Shown in pieces: positions 46,741 through 54,314 of a stretch of 64,000 nt of DNA. The position numbers and the translations under genes are program-made. Position 1 is the first letter of the stretch. The number at the start of each line of letters is the position of its first letter. Location: contig NZ_FOHZ01000002.1 in NCBI RefSeq assembly GCF_900111555.1, positions 248,001 to 312,000 on the forward strand, written 5' to 3'. The DNA is from Marinobacter segnicrescens (GTDB lineage Bacteria > Pseudomonadota > Gammaproteobacteria > Pseudomonadales > Oleiphilaceae). The notes beneath the pieces are model-generated. The model was not told the DNA's origin, did not search any database, and was given only the letters and a program-made list of their open reading frames with translations.

Positions 46741-47937
46741 TTACCGCAACAGGGTCTTGGCGATGATATTGCGCTGAATTTCGTTACTGCCACCAAAGAT
46801 AGAGGCGGCACGGTTGTTCAGGTACTTGGGCATCAGGGTTACAGCATCGTCGTCACCGATGGGTTCCACGCCACTGGCCACGGTCAGGGCGGCCAGTTGC
46901 AGTGCCAGTGACGGGGTTCCCGCCACATCGATGGCCAGCTCGGTGATGCGCTGGATGGTCTCCATGGAGGTAATCTTGATCATGGAGCTCATGGGGCCGG
47001 ATTCCGGCGAGCCTTTCTCCATGGCTGCAAACACTTCTTCGGTGGCCTCCAGGGTGTCCACCTCCAGGTGCAACCGGACGTAGCGGTCCTGGAATACCGG
47101 GTCATCCGCCAGGAAGCCACCGAAGCCGTCACCGGTGCGGCCAGCCAGCCGACGGATGGTGGCCAGTTCATGGCGGAAGGTGGTGGCGAAGGAGGTTCCC
47201 CCACCCCGTTCGTGCTCCAGCAGGTACTTGGCCACGGACCAGCCGTCATTCTCCTCCCCGAGACAGCAATCCACCGGAACCCGGACGTTGGTAAAGAACA
47301 CGTCGCACTGCTCCGGTACACCATCAAGGCCGATGATGGGCCGGATCTCGATGCCCGGGTCGGTCAGGTCCTCGATCAGGAAAAAGCTGATGCCCTGCTG
47401 CGGTTTGCCAGCACCACCGGTACGCACCAGCAGGAACAGGCGATTGGCGTGGTGGGCGTAGGTTGTCCAGGTCTTGGAACCATTGATCACGTAGTGATCC
47501 CCGTCCCGCTCAGCCCGGCATTTCAGGGACGCCAGGTCGGAACCGGCATTGGGTTCGGAGTACCCCTGGGCCCAGAAATTCTCACCGGAAAGGATGCCCG
47601 GCAAGTGCTTGCGTTTCTGCTCATCGGTGCCGTAATGGATGATGGCAGGGCCCACCATGGAAATGCTCTGGGGCAACAGCAGGGGCACGCCAGCACGCCG
47701 GCACTCTTCCTCGAAGATCAGCTGCCGCGGCACATCCCAGCCAGTACCGCCGTATTCCTCTGGCCAGCGGATGGCGGACCAGCCCTGACTATGGAGGATA
47801 CGGTGCCACTTCATCACCTGGTCGAAGGGCGGGAAAAAGCTGGTGGTCTTGCGGCCAGCTTCCAGGATCTCATCATCCGCGTGCTGTTCGATGAACTCGC
47901 GGATCTGGTGACGGAAGGTGTTGAGTTCGGTGTTCAT
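46741..47937 (-). CDS. Acyl-CoA dehydrogenase (pair member A)
   Basis: A 398-residue acyl-CoA dehydrogenase. Motifs are the FAD-binding GYSEPNAGSDLASLKCRAERDGD and C-terminal FGGSNEIQRNIIAKTLL, with the expected active-site region ahead of it. It starts at the ATG at 47937 with CGAGG upstream; an upstream ATG at 47955 is in frame but less supported. With the gene at 45593 it probably forms a heteromeric dehydrogenase. Upstream lies a 106-bp palindromic repeat and then a TRAP binding-protein gene. None of the shared palindromes found further right precedes it, so it may not belong to that regulon. Confidence 0.93.
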   Translation of the reverse strand: MNTELNTFRHQIREFIEQHADDEILEAGRKTTSFFPPFDQVMKWHRILHSQGWSAIRWPEEYGGTGWDVPRQLIFEEECRRAGVPLLLPQSISMVGPAIIHYGTDEQKRKHLPGILSGENFWAQGYSEPNAGSDLASLKCRAERDGDHYVINGSKTWTTYAHHANRLFLLVRTGGAGKPQQGISFFLIEDLTDPGIEIRPIIGLDGVPEQCDVFFTNVRVPVDCCLGEENDGWSVAKYLLEHERGGGTSFATTFRHELATIRRLAGRTGDGFGGFLADDPVFQDRYVRLHLEVDTLEATEEVFAAMEKGSPESGPMSSMIKITSMETIQRITELAIDVAGTPSLALQLAALTVASGVEPIGDDDAVTLMPKYLNNRAASIFGGSNEIQRNIIAKTLLR

Positions 47938-47997
47938 GGCGGCCTCGGGGTCCATCTAAGGCGGTCGCGCAATTGCACAACCTGAGAGACATTAATT

Positions 47998-48103
47998 CCC
48001 TCTCCGTTGATGGGAGAGGGTCAGGGTGAGGGTGAACGGCGGCGAACTGCGGAGTTGGAGCTTCCCCTCACCCCCGGCCCCTCTCCCGCATAGGGGAGAG
48101 GGG
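47998..48103. repeat. CCCTCTCCC-type intergenic repeat, copy 3
   Basis: CCCTCTCC-N-GGGAGAGGG on the left and CCCCTCTCCC-N-GGGGAGAGGGG on the right, with GGTCAGGGTGAGGG-type joining sequence. Related to the copies at 20199 and 22660 but without the GCACCCGAAGGGTGCC centre. It lies between the TRAP protein gene and the acyl-CoA dehydrogenase gene. Confidence 0.7.
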
Positions 48104-48126
48104 AGTAGCTCACCGAGAGCTTTGGG

Positions 48127-49275
48127 TTATAGAGCGTAGCTGCTCACATCCACTTTGGAGTAAAGCTCATCCCAGTACAGATCGGCAAGGTCATCCACAT
48201 TGTCGATGTCGCGGGTCAGCTCTACCCACTTGCCCAGCAATTCACGGAAGGTGGCAGCCAGTTCTTCAGCGTTTTCAATGCCGTGACGCTCCTCGTAGTT
48301 AGCGGCAATCTTTCCGATATCGCTGCGGACAAATTCACTGGAAGCCTGCTGCAGCTCTTCGGAAGCTTCATGCACAGTGATGCCATTACCTTCGGCAGCC
48401 TCGAGTTCTTTGGCCGCACCTACCTGGTAATCCCAGCTGATCACAGCGCCCAGAACAGCGGTCGCCTTGAGCACGTCGCGGCGCTGCTGTTCACTCAGAC
48501 CGGCCCAGACATCCCGGTTGACGTTGTTGACCGCGGTACCGCCATAGACACCCCCGGGGACCTCGGGAGTGATGTCTGTCACCACTTCCTTCAACTTGAA
48601 GATGTCGAGGTCAACACTGGAACTGATGCTGCAGTCCAGCACACCCTGGTTCAGGGCCTCATAGGAGTCACTGACCGAAAGGGTAACCGGCGTGGCACCC
48701 AGGGACTCTGCCCAGCGAGCCCACTGGGGGCCGGCACTGCGGATGCGCTTGCCCTGCAGCTGATCGAGGGTGGATACCTCTTTATTGCACAGCAGCATAT
48801 AGTCAGAGCTGGCCGATGCGCCGGTGAAGACCTGGTTCTGGCCGGCAAATTCATCGACGCAGGTATCGCAATGGTTGAAAACAAACTCCGCCAGGGCGCC
48901 CACATAGGCCAGGCCCGAATGACTGGGCGGAACATCCTCAAGATCCACCAGCATACTCAGCTCACCGGCCAGGTTGGCCGCAGGAAATTCACTGGGGTAG
49001 TAGGACAGCAGTACAAAACCTGAATCGGCCATGCCATCCCGGATACCCGGCGAGGTCTCCGAGAAGCTCAGCAACGAGCCTGCATAGACCTTGGCCGTCA
49101 TGTCGCCACCGGAGATTTCCTTCAGGGCTTCGGCAAAACTGTTTGCTGCGTCGGCGCCAATGGAATTGGGCGGATATCCGGTCGCGTGGGAAATGGTCTC
49201 TGCGGTGGCCGTACCGGCCACCAGGATGCCTGCAGCCGCGACGGACGTGAGACCGGTTTTGATCAGTGTTTTCAT
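48127..49275 (-). CDS. TRAP transporter substrate-binding protein, DctP family (copy 1)
   Basis: A 382-residue periplasmic solute-binding protein with a Sec signal peptide ending near TATA|ETISHATG. The DctP-family core includes the solute-contact Arg in GKRIRSAGPQWARW and GVLDCSISSSVDLDIFKLKEV. It has a CxxC pair (HCDTCVDEF) and further conserved Cys residues. No DctQ or DctM membrane gene is in the window, so it must pair with a distant transporter. A close paralogue lies at 51166. The ATG at 49275 follows GGAG. The ATCGTC-type palindrome lies 106 bp upstream. Ligand unknown, probably an organic or fatty acid. Confidence 0.92.
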   Translation of the reverse strand: MKTLIKTGLTSVAAAGILVAGTATAETISHATGYPPNSIGADAANSFAEALKEISGGDMTAKVYAGSLLSFSETSPGIRDGMADSGFVLLSYYPSEFPAANLAGELSMLVDLEDVPPSHSGLAYVGALAEFVFNHCDTCVDEFAGQNQVFTGASASSDYMLLCNKEVSTLDQLQGKRIRSAGPQWARWAESLGATPVTLSVSDSYEALNQGVLDCSISSSVDLDIFKLKEVVTDITPEVPGGVYGGTAVNNVNRDVWAGLSEQQRRDVLKATAVLGAVISWDYQVGAAKELEAAEGNGITVHEASEELQQASSEFVRSDIGKIAANYEERHGIENAEELAATFRELLGKWVELTRDIDNVDDLADLYWDELYSKVDVSSYAL

Positions 49276-49380
49276 GGTGCTTATCTCCGAACCGGGGCGC
49301 GACCGCTGCGGCGCGCCACCGGTAAAGTTCTTGTGGATAGGATTGTGGGGGGCAATGTAGAACGATGACCGAAAGGAACC

Positions 49381-49398
49381 ATCGTCTTTAAGGACGAT
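49381..49398. promoter_or_regulatory. ATCGTC-N6-GACGAT operator, TRAP protein copy 1
   Basis: ATCGTCTTTAAGGACGAT is a perfect palindrome around a 6-base centre. It sits 106 bp upstream of the TRAP protein start on the minus strand and only 22 bp from the end of the CoA ligase gene on its other side. It is one of six matching sites found between 49 and 60 kb. Confidence 0.75.
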
Positions 49399-49419
49399 TT
49401 GGCTACCCATGCTGGCTGG

Positions 49420-50973
49420 TCAGCCAATATTTCGGCCCTTGCCTTTCCAGTGCTCTTCCTTGATCTTGAATTTCAGCAGCTTGCCGGCGCCGGACATGGG
49501 CATCTCGGTCCGTACCTCAAAGCTGCGGGGGCACTTGTAGCCGGCAATGTGTTCCTTGCAGAAGGCAATAACATCAGCCTCATCCAGCTCGTGACCGTCC
49601 CGCAGGACAATGGCCGCATGCACCCGTTCACCCCACTTCTCGTCGGGCACGCCGATGACGGCGCACTGGGATACGGCAGGGTGTTGCAGCAGGACATCTT
49701 CCACTTCCACGGAATAGACGTTCTCGCCACCGGTAACAATCATGTCCTTGATCCGGTCCACCAGGAACAGGTAGCCGTCATCACTCATGTACCCGGCATC
49801 GCCGGTGTGCATCCAGCCGTCGCGGATCGCGTCACGGGTCTGCTCTTCCTTGTTCCAGTAGCCCTGCATGACCATGGGCCCGCGGGCGCAGATTTCACCA
49901 ACCTGTCCCCGCTCCACCTCATTATCCATTGGATCGACAATGCGAATCTCGGCGATGTGAGTGGGGTTACCGGCAGACATCAGCTTGTCGTGCTGGGCCG
50001 GGTCGGCGTGCACTTCCGGAAGCAGCATGGTGACCGTGGGCGAAAGCTCGGTCATGCCGTACATCTGCAGGAAATCCGCATTGGGCAGCTTGGCCATGGC
50101 TCGCTTGAGCAGGGCGCTGTCCATGGGCGAGGCGCCGTAGATCAGGCAGCGCAGGGAACTGGTGTCGTGCTTGTCAAAGTCCGGATGGTCCAGCACCGCC
50201 CGCAGCATGGTGGGCACCAGGAAGGTCTCCACTACCGTTTCCCGTTCGATAGCCTCGATCACCGGAAGCGGCTCGAAGCGAGGCAGGATAACGTGGGTGC
50301 CACCACGAATGGAAAGCTGAACGATAAGGCCTATGCCTGCCACATGGAAGAAAGGTGCTGCTTGCAGCCCCACAATGCGGTCACGGCGGCAGGCGGGGAT
50401 GACCGTGCTCAGGGCGCTCAGGTAAAGATTGCCGTGGCTGAGCATGACACCCTTGGGCTTGCCCGTGGTGCCACCGGTATAGAGGATGCCGGCCAGGTCC
50501 TTGTCACGACGACCGGCATCCGGCACCGGGCTGGCACCAGCCATCAGGCTTTCCAGGTCTTCACAACCCTCCGGCGCTGTGCCCTCTCCCATATAGACTA
50601 CGGTCTTGAGGGCAGAGGATTTCGCCTTTACCGTCTCGATTAACGGCGCGAACTCGTCATCCACGAACAGAATCTGCGTGTCGCAGTCATCCAGGGAGTA
50701 GGCAATCTCCGGGGCGCTCCAGCGGATGTTGACGGTATTGAACACGCCGCCACCCCAGAGTGAGGCGAAAACCGTCTCCATATAGCGGTCTGAATTCAGG
50801 CCAAGGATACCTACCCGGTCACCCTCGCCCATGCCGAGCTTCTGCAACACACCCGCGAGGCGAGCAACGCGGTCGGTGAGCTGGGCCCAGGTCTGGCGGC
50901 GGTTTCCGAATACCACCGCCTCGTCATTGGGGTATTCACGAACGGCCTTATGGAGAAATTGCGTCAGGTACAT
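49420..50973 (-). CDS. AMP-forming acyl-CoA ligase between the two TRAP genes
   Basis: A 517-residue adenylate-forming ligase. The P-loop is ILYTGGTTGKPKGVMLS, where Gly replaces the usual Ser, and the C-terminal subdomain has MIVTGGENVYSVEVEDVLLQHP with the catalytic Lys in MSGAGKLLKFKIKEE. It is of the medium/long-chain type and distinct from the tandem pair at 42 kb. I chose the ATG at 50973; the frame runs on to 51099 without a ribosome site. Flanked by two TRAP binding-protein genes and preceded by the regulon palindrome, it fits as the activation step (the LvaE-like role) for the acid those proteins capture. Confidence 0.93.
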   Translation of the reverse strand: MYLTQFLHKAVREYPNDEAVVFGNRRQTWAQLTDRVARLAGVLQKLGMGEGDRVGILGLNSDRYMETVFASLWGGGVFNTVNIRWSAPEIAYSLDDCDTQILFVDDEFAPLIETVKAKSSALKTVVYMGEGTAPEGCEDLESLMAGASPVPDAGRRDKDLAGILYTGGTTGKPKGVMLSHGNLYLSALSTVIPACRRDRIVGLQAAPFFHVAGIGLIVQLSIRGGTHVILPRFEPLPVIEAIERETVVETFLVPTMLRAVLDHPDFDKHDTSSLRCLIYGASPMDSALLKRAMAKLPNADFLQMYGMTELSPTVTMLLPEVHADPAQHDKLMSAGNPTHIAEIRIVDPMDNEVERGQVGEICARGPMVMQGYWNKEEQTRDAIRDGWMHTGDAGYMSDDGYLFLVDRIKDMIVTGGENVYSVEVEDVLLQHPAVSQCAVIGVPDEKWGERVHAAIVLRDGHELDEADVIAFCKEHIAGYKCPRSFEVRTEMPMSGAGKLLKFKIKEEHWKGKGRNIG

Positions 50974-51050
50974 GGGTGAGGTCTCTTGCTGTTTTTGTAA
51001 AGTGCTGGAACGGTTGGGAGTGATAGTGCCAAGGGGGAACGCAAATCGGC

Positions 51051-51068
51051 GTCGTCGGTACAGACGAA
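51051..51068. promoter_or_regulatory. ATCGTC-N6-GACGAT operator, CoA ligase
   Basis: GTCGTCGGTACAGACGAA keeps the CGTC-N6-GACG core with one deviating outer base. It lies 78 bp upstream of the ligase start at 50973. Confidence 0.7.
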
Positions 51069-51117
51069 ATTGGACCGGAAATAAGGGAAGGGCAGGCAAA
51101 AGAGGTTGGAGAGTGAG

Positions 51118-51146
51118 GCTTCCCCTTCTGCCAGAGAAGGGGAAGC
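51118..51146 (-). terminator. Hairpin downstream of TRAP protein copy 2
   Basis: GCTTCCCCTTCT (51118-51129) and AGAAGGGGAAGC (51135-51146) form a perfect 12-bp stem with a 5-base loop, ending 20 bp beyond the stop of the minus-strand TRAP gene. No long T-run follows, so it may be an attenuator between that gene and the ligase gene. Confidence 0.6.
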
Positions 51147-51165
51147 AAACGCGATGGGGCCGGTA

Positions 51166-52320
51166 TTACTGGCTGTACTGACTCACATCCACTTTCGAAT
51201 AAATCTCGTTCCAGTACAGGTCCGCCAGGTCATCGGCGTTATCGATGCCTTCCACCAGGCCTGCCCACTTGGTCAGCAGGGAGCGGAAACTGTCGATAAC
51301 CAGGTCTGCGCCCACAACGCCGTACCGCTCTTCATAGCGCTCTACGATCGTGTCCAGGTCATTGCGGATGAACTCCTCTGTCACCTGAACCAGCTCTTCG
51401 GAGGGCTGATGTACGGTAATGCCGCTGTCACCCGCATTTTCCATCTCACGGGTGGCACTGAGCTGATATTCCCAGCTGATGTCGGCCCCCAGAACCGCCG
51501 TGGCCTTGAGGACATGGCGACGCTGCTCTTCCGTCAGGCTGTTCCACACATCCTGGCTGACATTGTTGACCGCGGTTGCCCCGTAGACACCACCAGGAAC
51601 CTTCACGGTAATGTCGGAAGTCACTTCCTTCAGCTTGAAGATGTCCAGCTCCGTCGGGGAGCTCAGGGTGCAGTCAAGCACACCCTGGTTGAGGGCTTCG
51701 TAGGTTTCGGCAATGGACATGGAAACCGGTGTGGCGCCGACCTTTCCCGCCCACCTCGCCCAGTGGGCGCCAGCCGTACGGAAACGCTTGCCCTTGACCT
51801 GCTCCATGTTGGTTACCGGCTGGTTGCACAGCAGGAAATAGGCCGTACTGGCCGAGCCACCGGTAAATACCTGGTTCTGGGCAGCAAATTCCTCGATGCA
51901 TTCCGGACAGTCGTTCATGATGAATTCAGACATGGCCCCTACATAGGCAAGGCCGGCGTGACTGGGCGCCACGTCCACCAGTTCGGTCAGCATGCTCAGC
52001 TCACCAACGAGGTTGGTAACCGGGAACTCGCTTGGATAATAGGACAGCAGGATAAACCCGGAATCCGCCATGCCATCCCGGATACCTGGCGAAGTTTCCA
52101 GGAAGCTGAGCAGCGAGCCGGCGTAGACCTTCGCTTTCAGGTCACCACCGGAAATTTCTTCCAGGGCCTTGGCGTAGACCTCGGCAGAGTTGGCACCAAT
52201 AGAGTTGGGGGGATAGCCCGTTGCGTGGGAGATGGTGGTGGCGTTGGCACCAGCGGTAAGCATCATGCTGCCAAGCGCCAGTGGCGCTGCGAATTGCTGA
52301 ATGGCCTTGCGTAATGTCAT
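51166..52320 (-). CDS. TRAP transporter substrate-binding protein, DctP family (copy 2)
   Basis: A 384-residue periplasmic binding protein and close paralogue of copy 1. Shared blocks include ISHATGYPPNSIGA, VYAGSLLSF-ETSPGIRDGM, LLSYYPSEFP and the final SKVDVS-Y. The CxxC pair (CPECIEEF) is kept. The signal peptide ends near ANA|TTISHATG. GGAGGTTCCC precedes the ATG. As with copy 1 no membrane partner is nearby. The regulon palindrome lies 102 bp upstream, and a hairpin follows the gene. Confidence 0.93.
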   Translation of the reverse strand: MTLRKAIQQFAAPLALGSMMLTAGANATTISHATGYPPNSIGANSAEVYAKALEEISGGDLKAKVYAGSLLSFLETSPGIRDGMADSGFILLSYYPSEFPVTNLVGELSMLTELVDVAPSHAGLAYVGAMSEFIMNDCPECIEEFAAQNQVFTGGSASTAYFLLCNQPVTNMEQVKGKRFRTAGAHWARWAGKVGATPVSMSIAETYEALNQGVLDCTLSSPTELDIFKLKEVTSDITVKVPGGVYGATAVNNVSQDVWNSLTEEQRRHVLKATAVLGADISWEYQLSATREMENAGDSGITVHQPSEELVQVTEEFIRNDLDTIVERYEERYGVVGADLVIDSFRSLLTKWAGLVEGIDNADDLADLYWNEIYSKVDVSQYSQ

Positions 52321-52421
52321 GGGAACCTCCGGGTTCATCTTCGGCGCGTTTTGGTTACGGCGCCTGTTTGTTGTTTTTCGAACAGCCTGCTTCAGCTTAT
52401 TACTGACATCCTGAACCATCC

Positions 52422-52439
52422 CCCGTCGGATACGACGAA
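52422..52439. promoter_or_regulatory. ATCGTC-N6-GACGAT operator, TRAP protein copy 2
   Basis: CCCGTCGGATACGACGAA has the exact CGTC-N6-GACG core and GACGAAT right flank shared with the sites at 56205 and 59396. It lies 102 bp upstream of the TRAP protein start. Confidence 0.7.
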
Positions 52440-52452
52440 TTATTGAACAGAT

Positions 52453-52486
52453 AAAAAAAACGATGCCGGCGAACCGGCATCGTTTT
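52453..52486 (-). terminator. Rho-independent terminator after the ACAD10/11-like gene
   Basis: On the minus strand AAAACGATGCCGG and CCGGCATCGTTTT form a 13-bp stem with a TTCG-type loop (52457-52486), extended by a run of T residues (52453-52460). A textbook terminator marking the end of the kinase-DUF6285-ACAD operon. Confidence 0.92.
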
Positions 52487-52509
52487 CATTACCCGACTTC
52501 GGATGGGTA

Positions 52510-53787
52510 CTAGTGCTTGTTCGGCCCCAGGTAACCAAACAGGAAGGCCCCCACCTTGCGCTTCTGGATTTCCTCAGAGCCTTCGGTAATGCGGTAACGG
52601 CGGTGGTGCCGGTAGATGTGCTCGAACGGCTTGTGGCGGGAATAGCCAATGCCACCATGGACCTGCATGGCCTGGTCGGCTGCCTGGCAGCACAGTCGGT
52701 TGGACCAGAAGTTACACATGGCCACCTTGTCTGAGATCTGCTTGGCCACTTCCGGCTTGGACATCTGATCCATTTCCCAGGCAGTCTTGCGGATCAGCAG
52801 ACGGAGCATCTCCACCTGGGTGGCCAGTTCCACCATGGGGAACTGGATACCCTGGTTGCGGGCAAGCTCCTGGCCGAAAGGTTTACGTTCGCGAGCGTAT
52901 TTCACGCTCTCGCGGATGCAATAGTCCGCCGCGCCAAGGCTGGAGGCTGCCTGGCGGATACGGTTCTCATGGACAAAGTGCTGGGCAATGGCCAGGCCAC
53001 CGTCCATGGGGCCGAACACGGCGGCTTCCGGCACCCAGACGTTGGTAAAGCTGACCCGGGGATGGTCGGTGGGCATATTGAAAGTCCACAGATACTCTTC
53101 CACCTTTACCCCGTCGGCATCAGACGGCACGATCAGGGCGGTGATCCCCTTCGCATCGCCATCCTTGCCACTGGTGCGCACGAAGGTGACACAGTGGGTG
53201 GCGGTGTGCATGCCGGTGGTCCACATTTTTTCGCCGTTGATCAGCCAGCCATCAACCCCGTCCCGCTTTTCGGGTACCGCGCGGGTTTCCATATGGGTGG
53301 CGTCCGAACCATGCTCCGGTTCGGTGAGGCCGAAGGCCAGCTGATACTCTTCATTAAGCATCTTGTCGACGAACTCGGCGTACTGCTCCTTTGTACCAAA
53401 ATCGCGGAATAGCAGAACGAAGGGGTTATTGGCCACGATGGAGTGCTCGTTCTGCAGGTCGTTATGCAGGCCGAGACCCTTTGCGGCGAGGTGCTCTCGG
53501 ATCACCGTCATTGCCAGGTTGGAACCGTCCTTGCCCCCGAAATCCGATGGCAGCGGGAAGCGCAGGTGACCCGCTTCGTCTGCCACGCGCCGCGCTTCCT
53601 TGAGCAGGTCCTCCCATTCTTTACGAGGCAGGCCACCGCCCTCGAAATCGGTACGGGCCCATTCACGACGGTGATCGAAGAAACGGATATTGTCGTCTTT
53701 CTGTTCCAGTGGCTTGATCTTCTGTTCGATAAACTGGTCCAGTTCCGCCAGGTAGTCAGTCAGTTCTTTTGGCAGGTTAAAATCCAT
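52510..53787 (-). CDS. Acyl-CoA dehydrogenase, ACAD10/11 (LvaC)-like
   Basis: A 425-residue acyl-CoA dehydrogenase. Motifs are AFGLTEPEHGSDATHMETRA, GEKMWTTGMHTATHCVTFVRT and the C-terminal MQVHGGIGYSRHKPFEHIYRHHRRYRITEGSEEIQ. It is adjacent to an APH-like kinase and a DUF6285 protein; in animals ACAD10/11 fuse the kinase and dehydrogenase, and in Pseudomonas putida LvaA, LvaB and LvaC are separate. In that chemistry the dehydrogenase fold helps convert a 4-phosphoacyl-CoA to an enoyl-CoA and not only oxidise. GGAGAG precedes the ATG. It is the last gene of the four-gene operon. Confidence 0.93.
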   Translation of the reverse strand: MDFNLPKELTDYLAELDQFIEQKIKPLEQKDDNIRFFDHRREWARTDFEGGGLPRKEWEDLLKEARRVADEAGHLRFPLPSDFGGKDGSNLAMTVIREHLAAKGLGLHNDLQNEHSIVANNPFVLLFRDFGTKEQYAEFVDKMLNEEYQLAFGLTEPEHGSDATHMETRAVPEKRDGVDGWLINGEKMWTTGMHTATHCVTFVRTSGKDGDAKGITALIVPSDADGVKVEEYLWTFNMPTDHPRVSFTNVWVPEAAVFGPMDGGLAIAQHFVHENRIRQAASSLGAADYCIRESVKYARERKPFGQELARNQGIQFPMVELATQVEMLRLLIRKTAWEMDQMSKPEVAKQISDKVAMCNFWSNRLCCQAADQAMQVHGGIGYSRHKPFEHIYRHHRRYRITEGSEEIQKRKVGAFLFGYLGPNKH

Positions 53788-53818
53788 CAGAGCTCTCCAG
53801 GAATGTTAGAAAAAGCTT

Positions 53819-54238
53819 TTACAAATGAGGGTGCTGTGCGGGTGTCGCCGCCCGGAACGCGGCCCATTCCTCGCGGGCACGCCGGTATCCGGAATATTTC
53901 GGCTGGTCTACTCCCACCTTTGCCAGGGTAGTGAGCCACAGGTAATCCCGAAGGCGGGGGTCGTCCGGCGTCAGGTTGCCTGAGGCAATCAGCTGACACA
54001 GCTCGGCCGTCTGGCCAGCCAGGGTGCCCTTCTTGCCGATCAGTTGGGTTAGCAGTTCACGTTCATCGTGAACGCCATCCCTGCCGGCCTGTTCCAGGTG
54101 CCGACGGACCATGCCCAGCACATTGGTGGATACCCGTGCACGAAAGGCCCCGGCAGCGTCCAGTTGTGGCATGACTTCGTCTTTCAGGAAGGCCTCCACG
54201 GAGGCCAGCAAGGCGGTGTTGTCCGGTAGATCCTGCAT
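53819..54238 (-). CDS. Small DUF6285 (LvaB-like) protein
   Basis: A 139-residue protein with no enzyme motif. It carries the pattern seen in DUF6285 proteins encoded beside APH-like acyl-CoA kinases: an N-terminal LLASVEAFLKDEVMPQLD, then RVSTNVLGMVRRHLEQ, and a C-terminal LWLTTLAKVGVDQPKYSGYRRA. In P. putida the small protein of this position (LvaB) is required for or stimulates the kinase LvaA. I assign that role by position and resemblance, from recall. It lies between the kinase (61 bp) and the dehydrogenase (31 bp). Confidence 0.8.
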   Translation of the reverse strand: MQDLPDNTALLASVEAFLKDEVMPQLDAAGAFRARVSTNVLGMVRRHLEQAGRDGVHDERELLTQLIGKKGTLAGQTAELCQLIASGNLTPDDPRLRDYLWLTTLAKVGVDQPKYSGYRRAREEWAAFRAATPAQHPHL

Positions 54239-54257
54239 GGGTTCACTCTTTCCAGGG

Positions 54258-54314
54258 TTCAGGCCTGTCAGGGGTTCAGGCCGTTCAGGGGTCAGGGGAT
54301 CAGGAATTCAGGGG
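54258..54314. repeat. Degenerate TTCAGGGG direct repeats between kinase and DUF6285 genes
   Basis: Seven TCAGG units, several extended to (T)TCAGGGG, lie at 54258-54314 with irregular 6-9 base spacing. They cover the kinase stop codon at 54300-54302. The pattern suggests slippage within a short G-rich unit. No spacer structure supports a CRISPR. Confidence 0.55.

Noticed and set aside
54258..54314. Possible CRISPR-like short direct repeats
   Set aside because: Units are only 5-8 bases with irregular 6-9 base steps, there are no uniform spacers and no cas genes.
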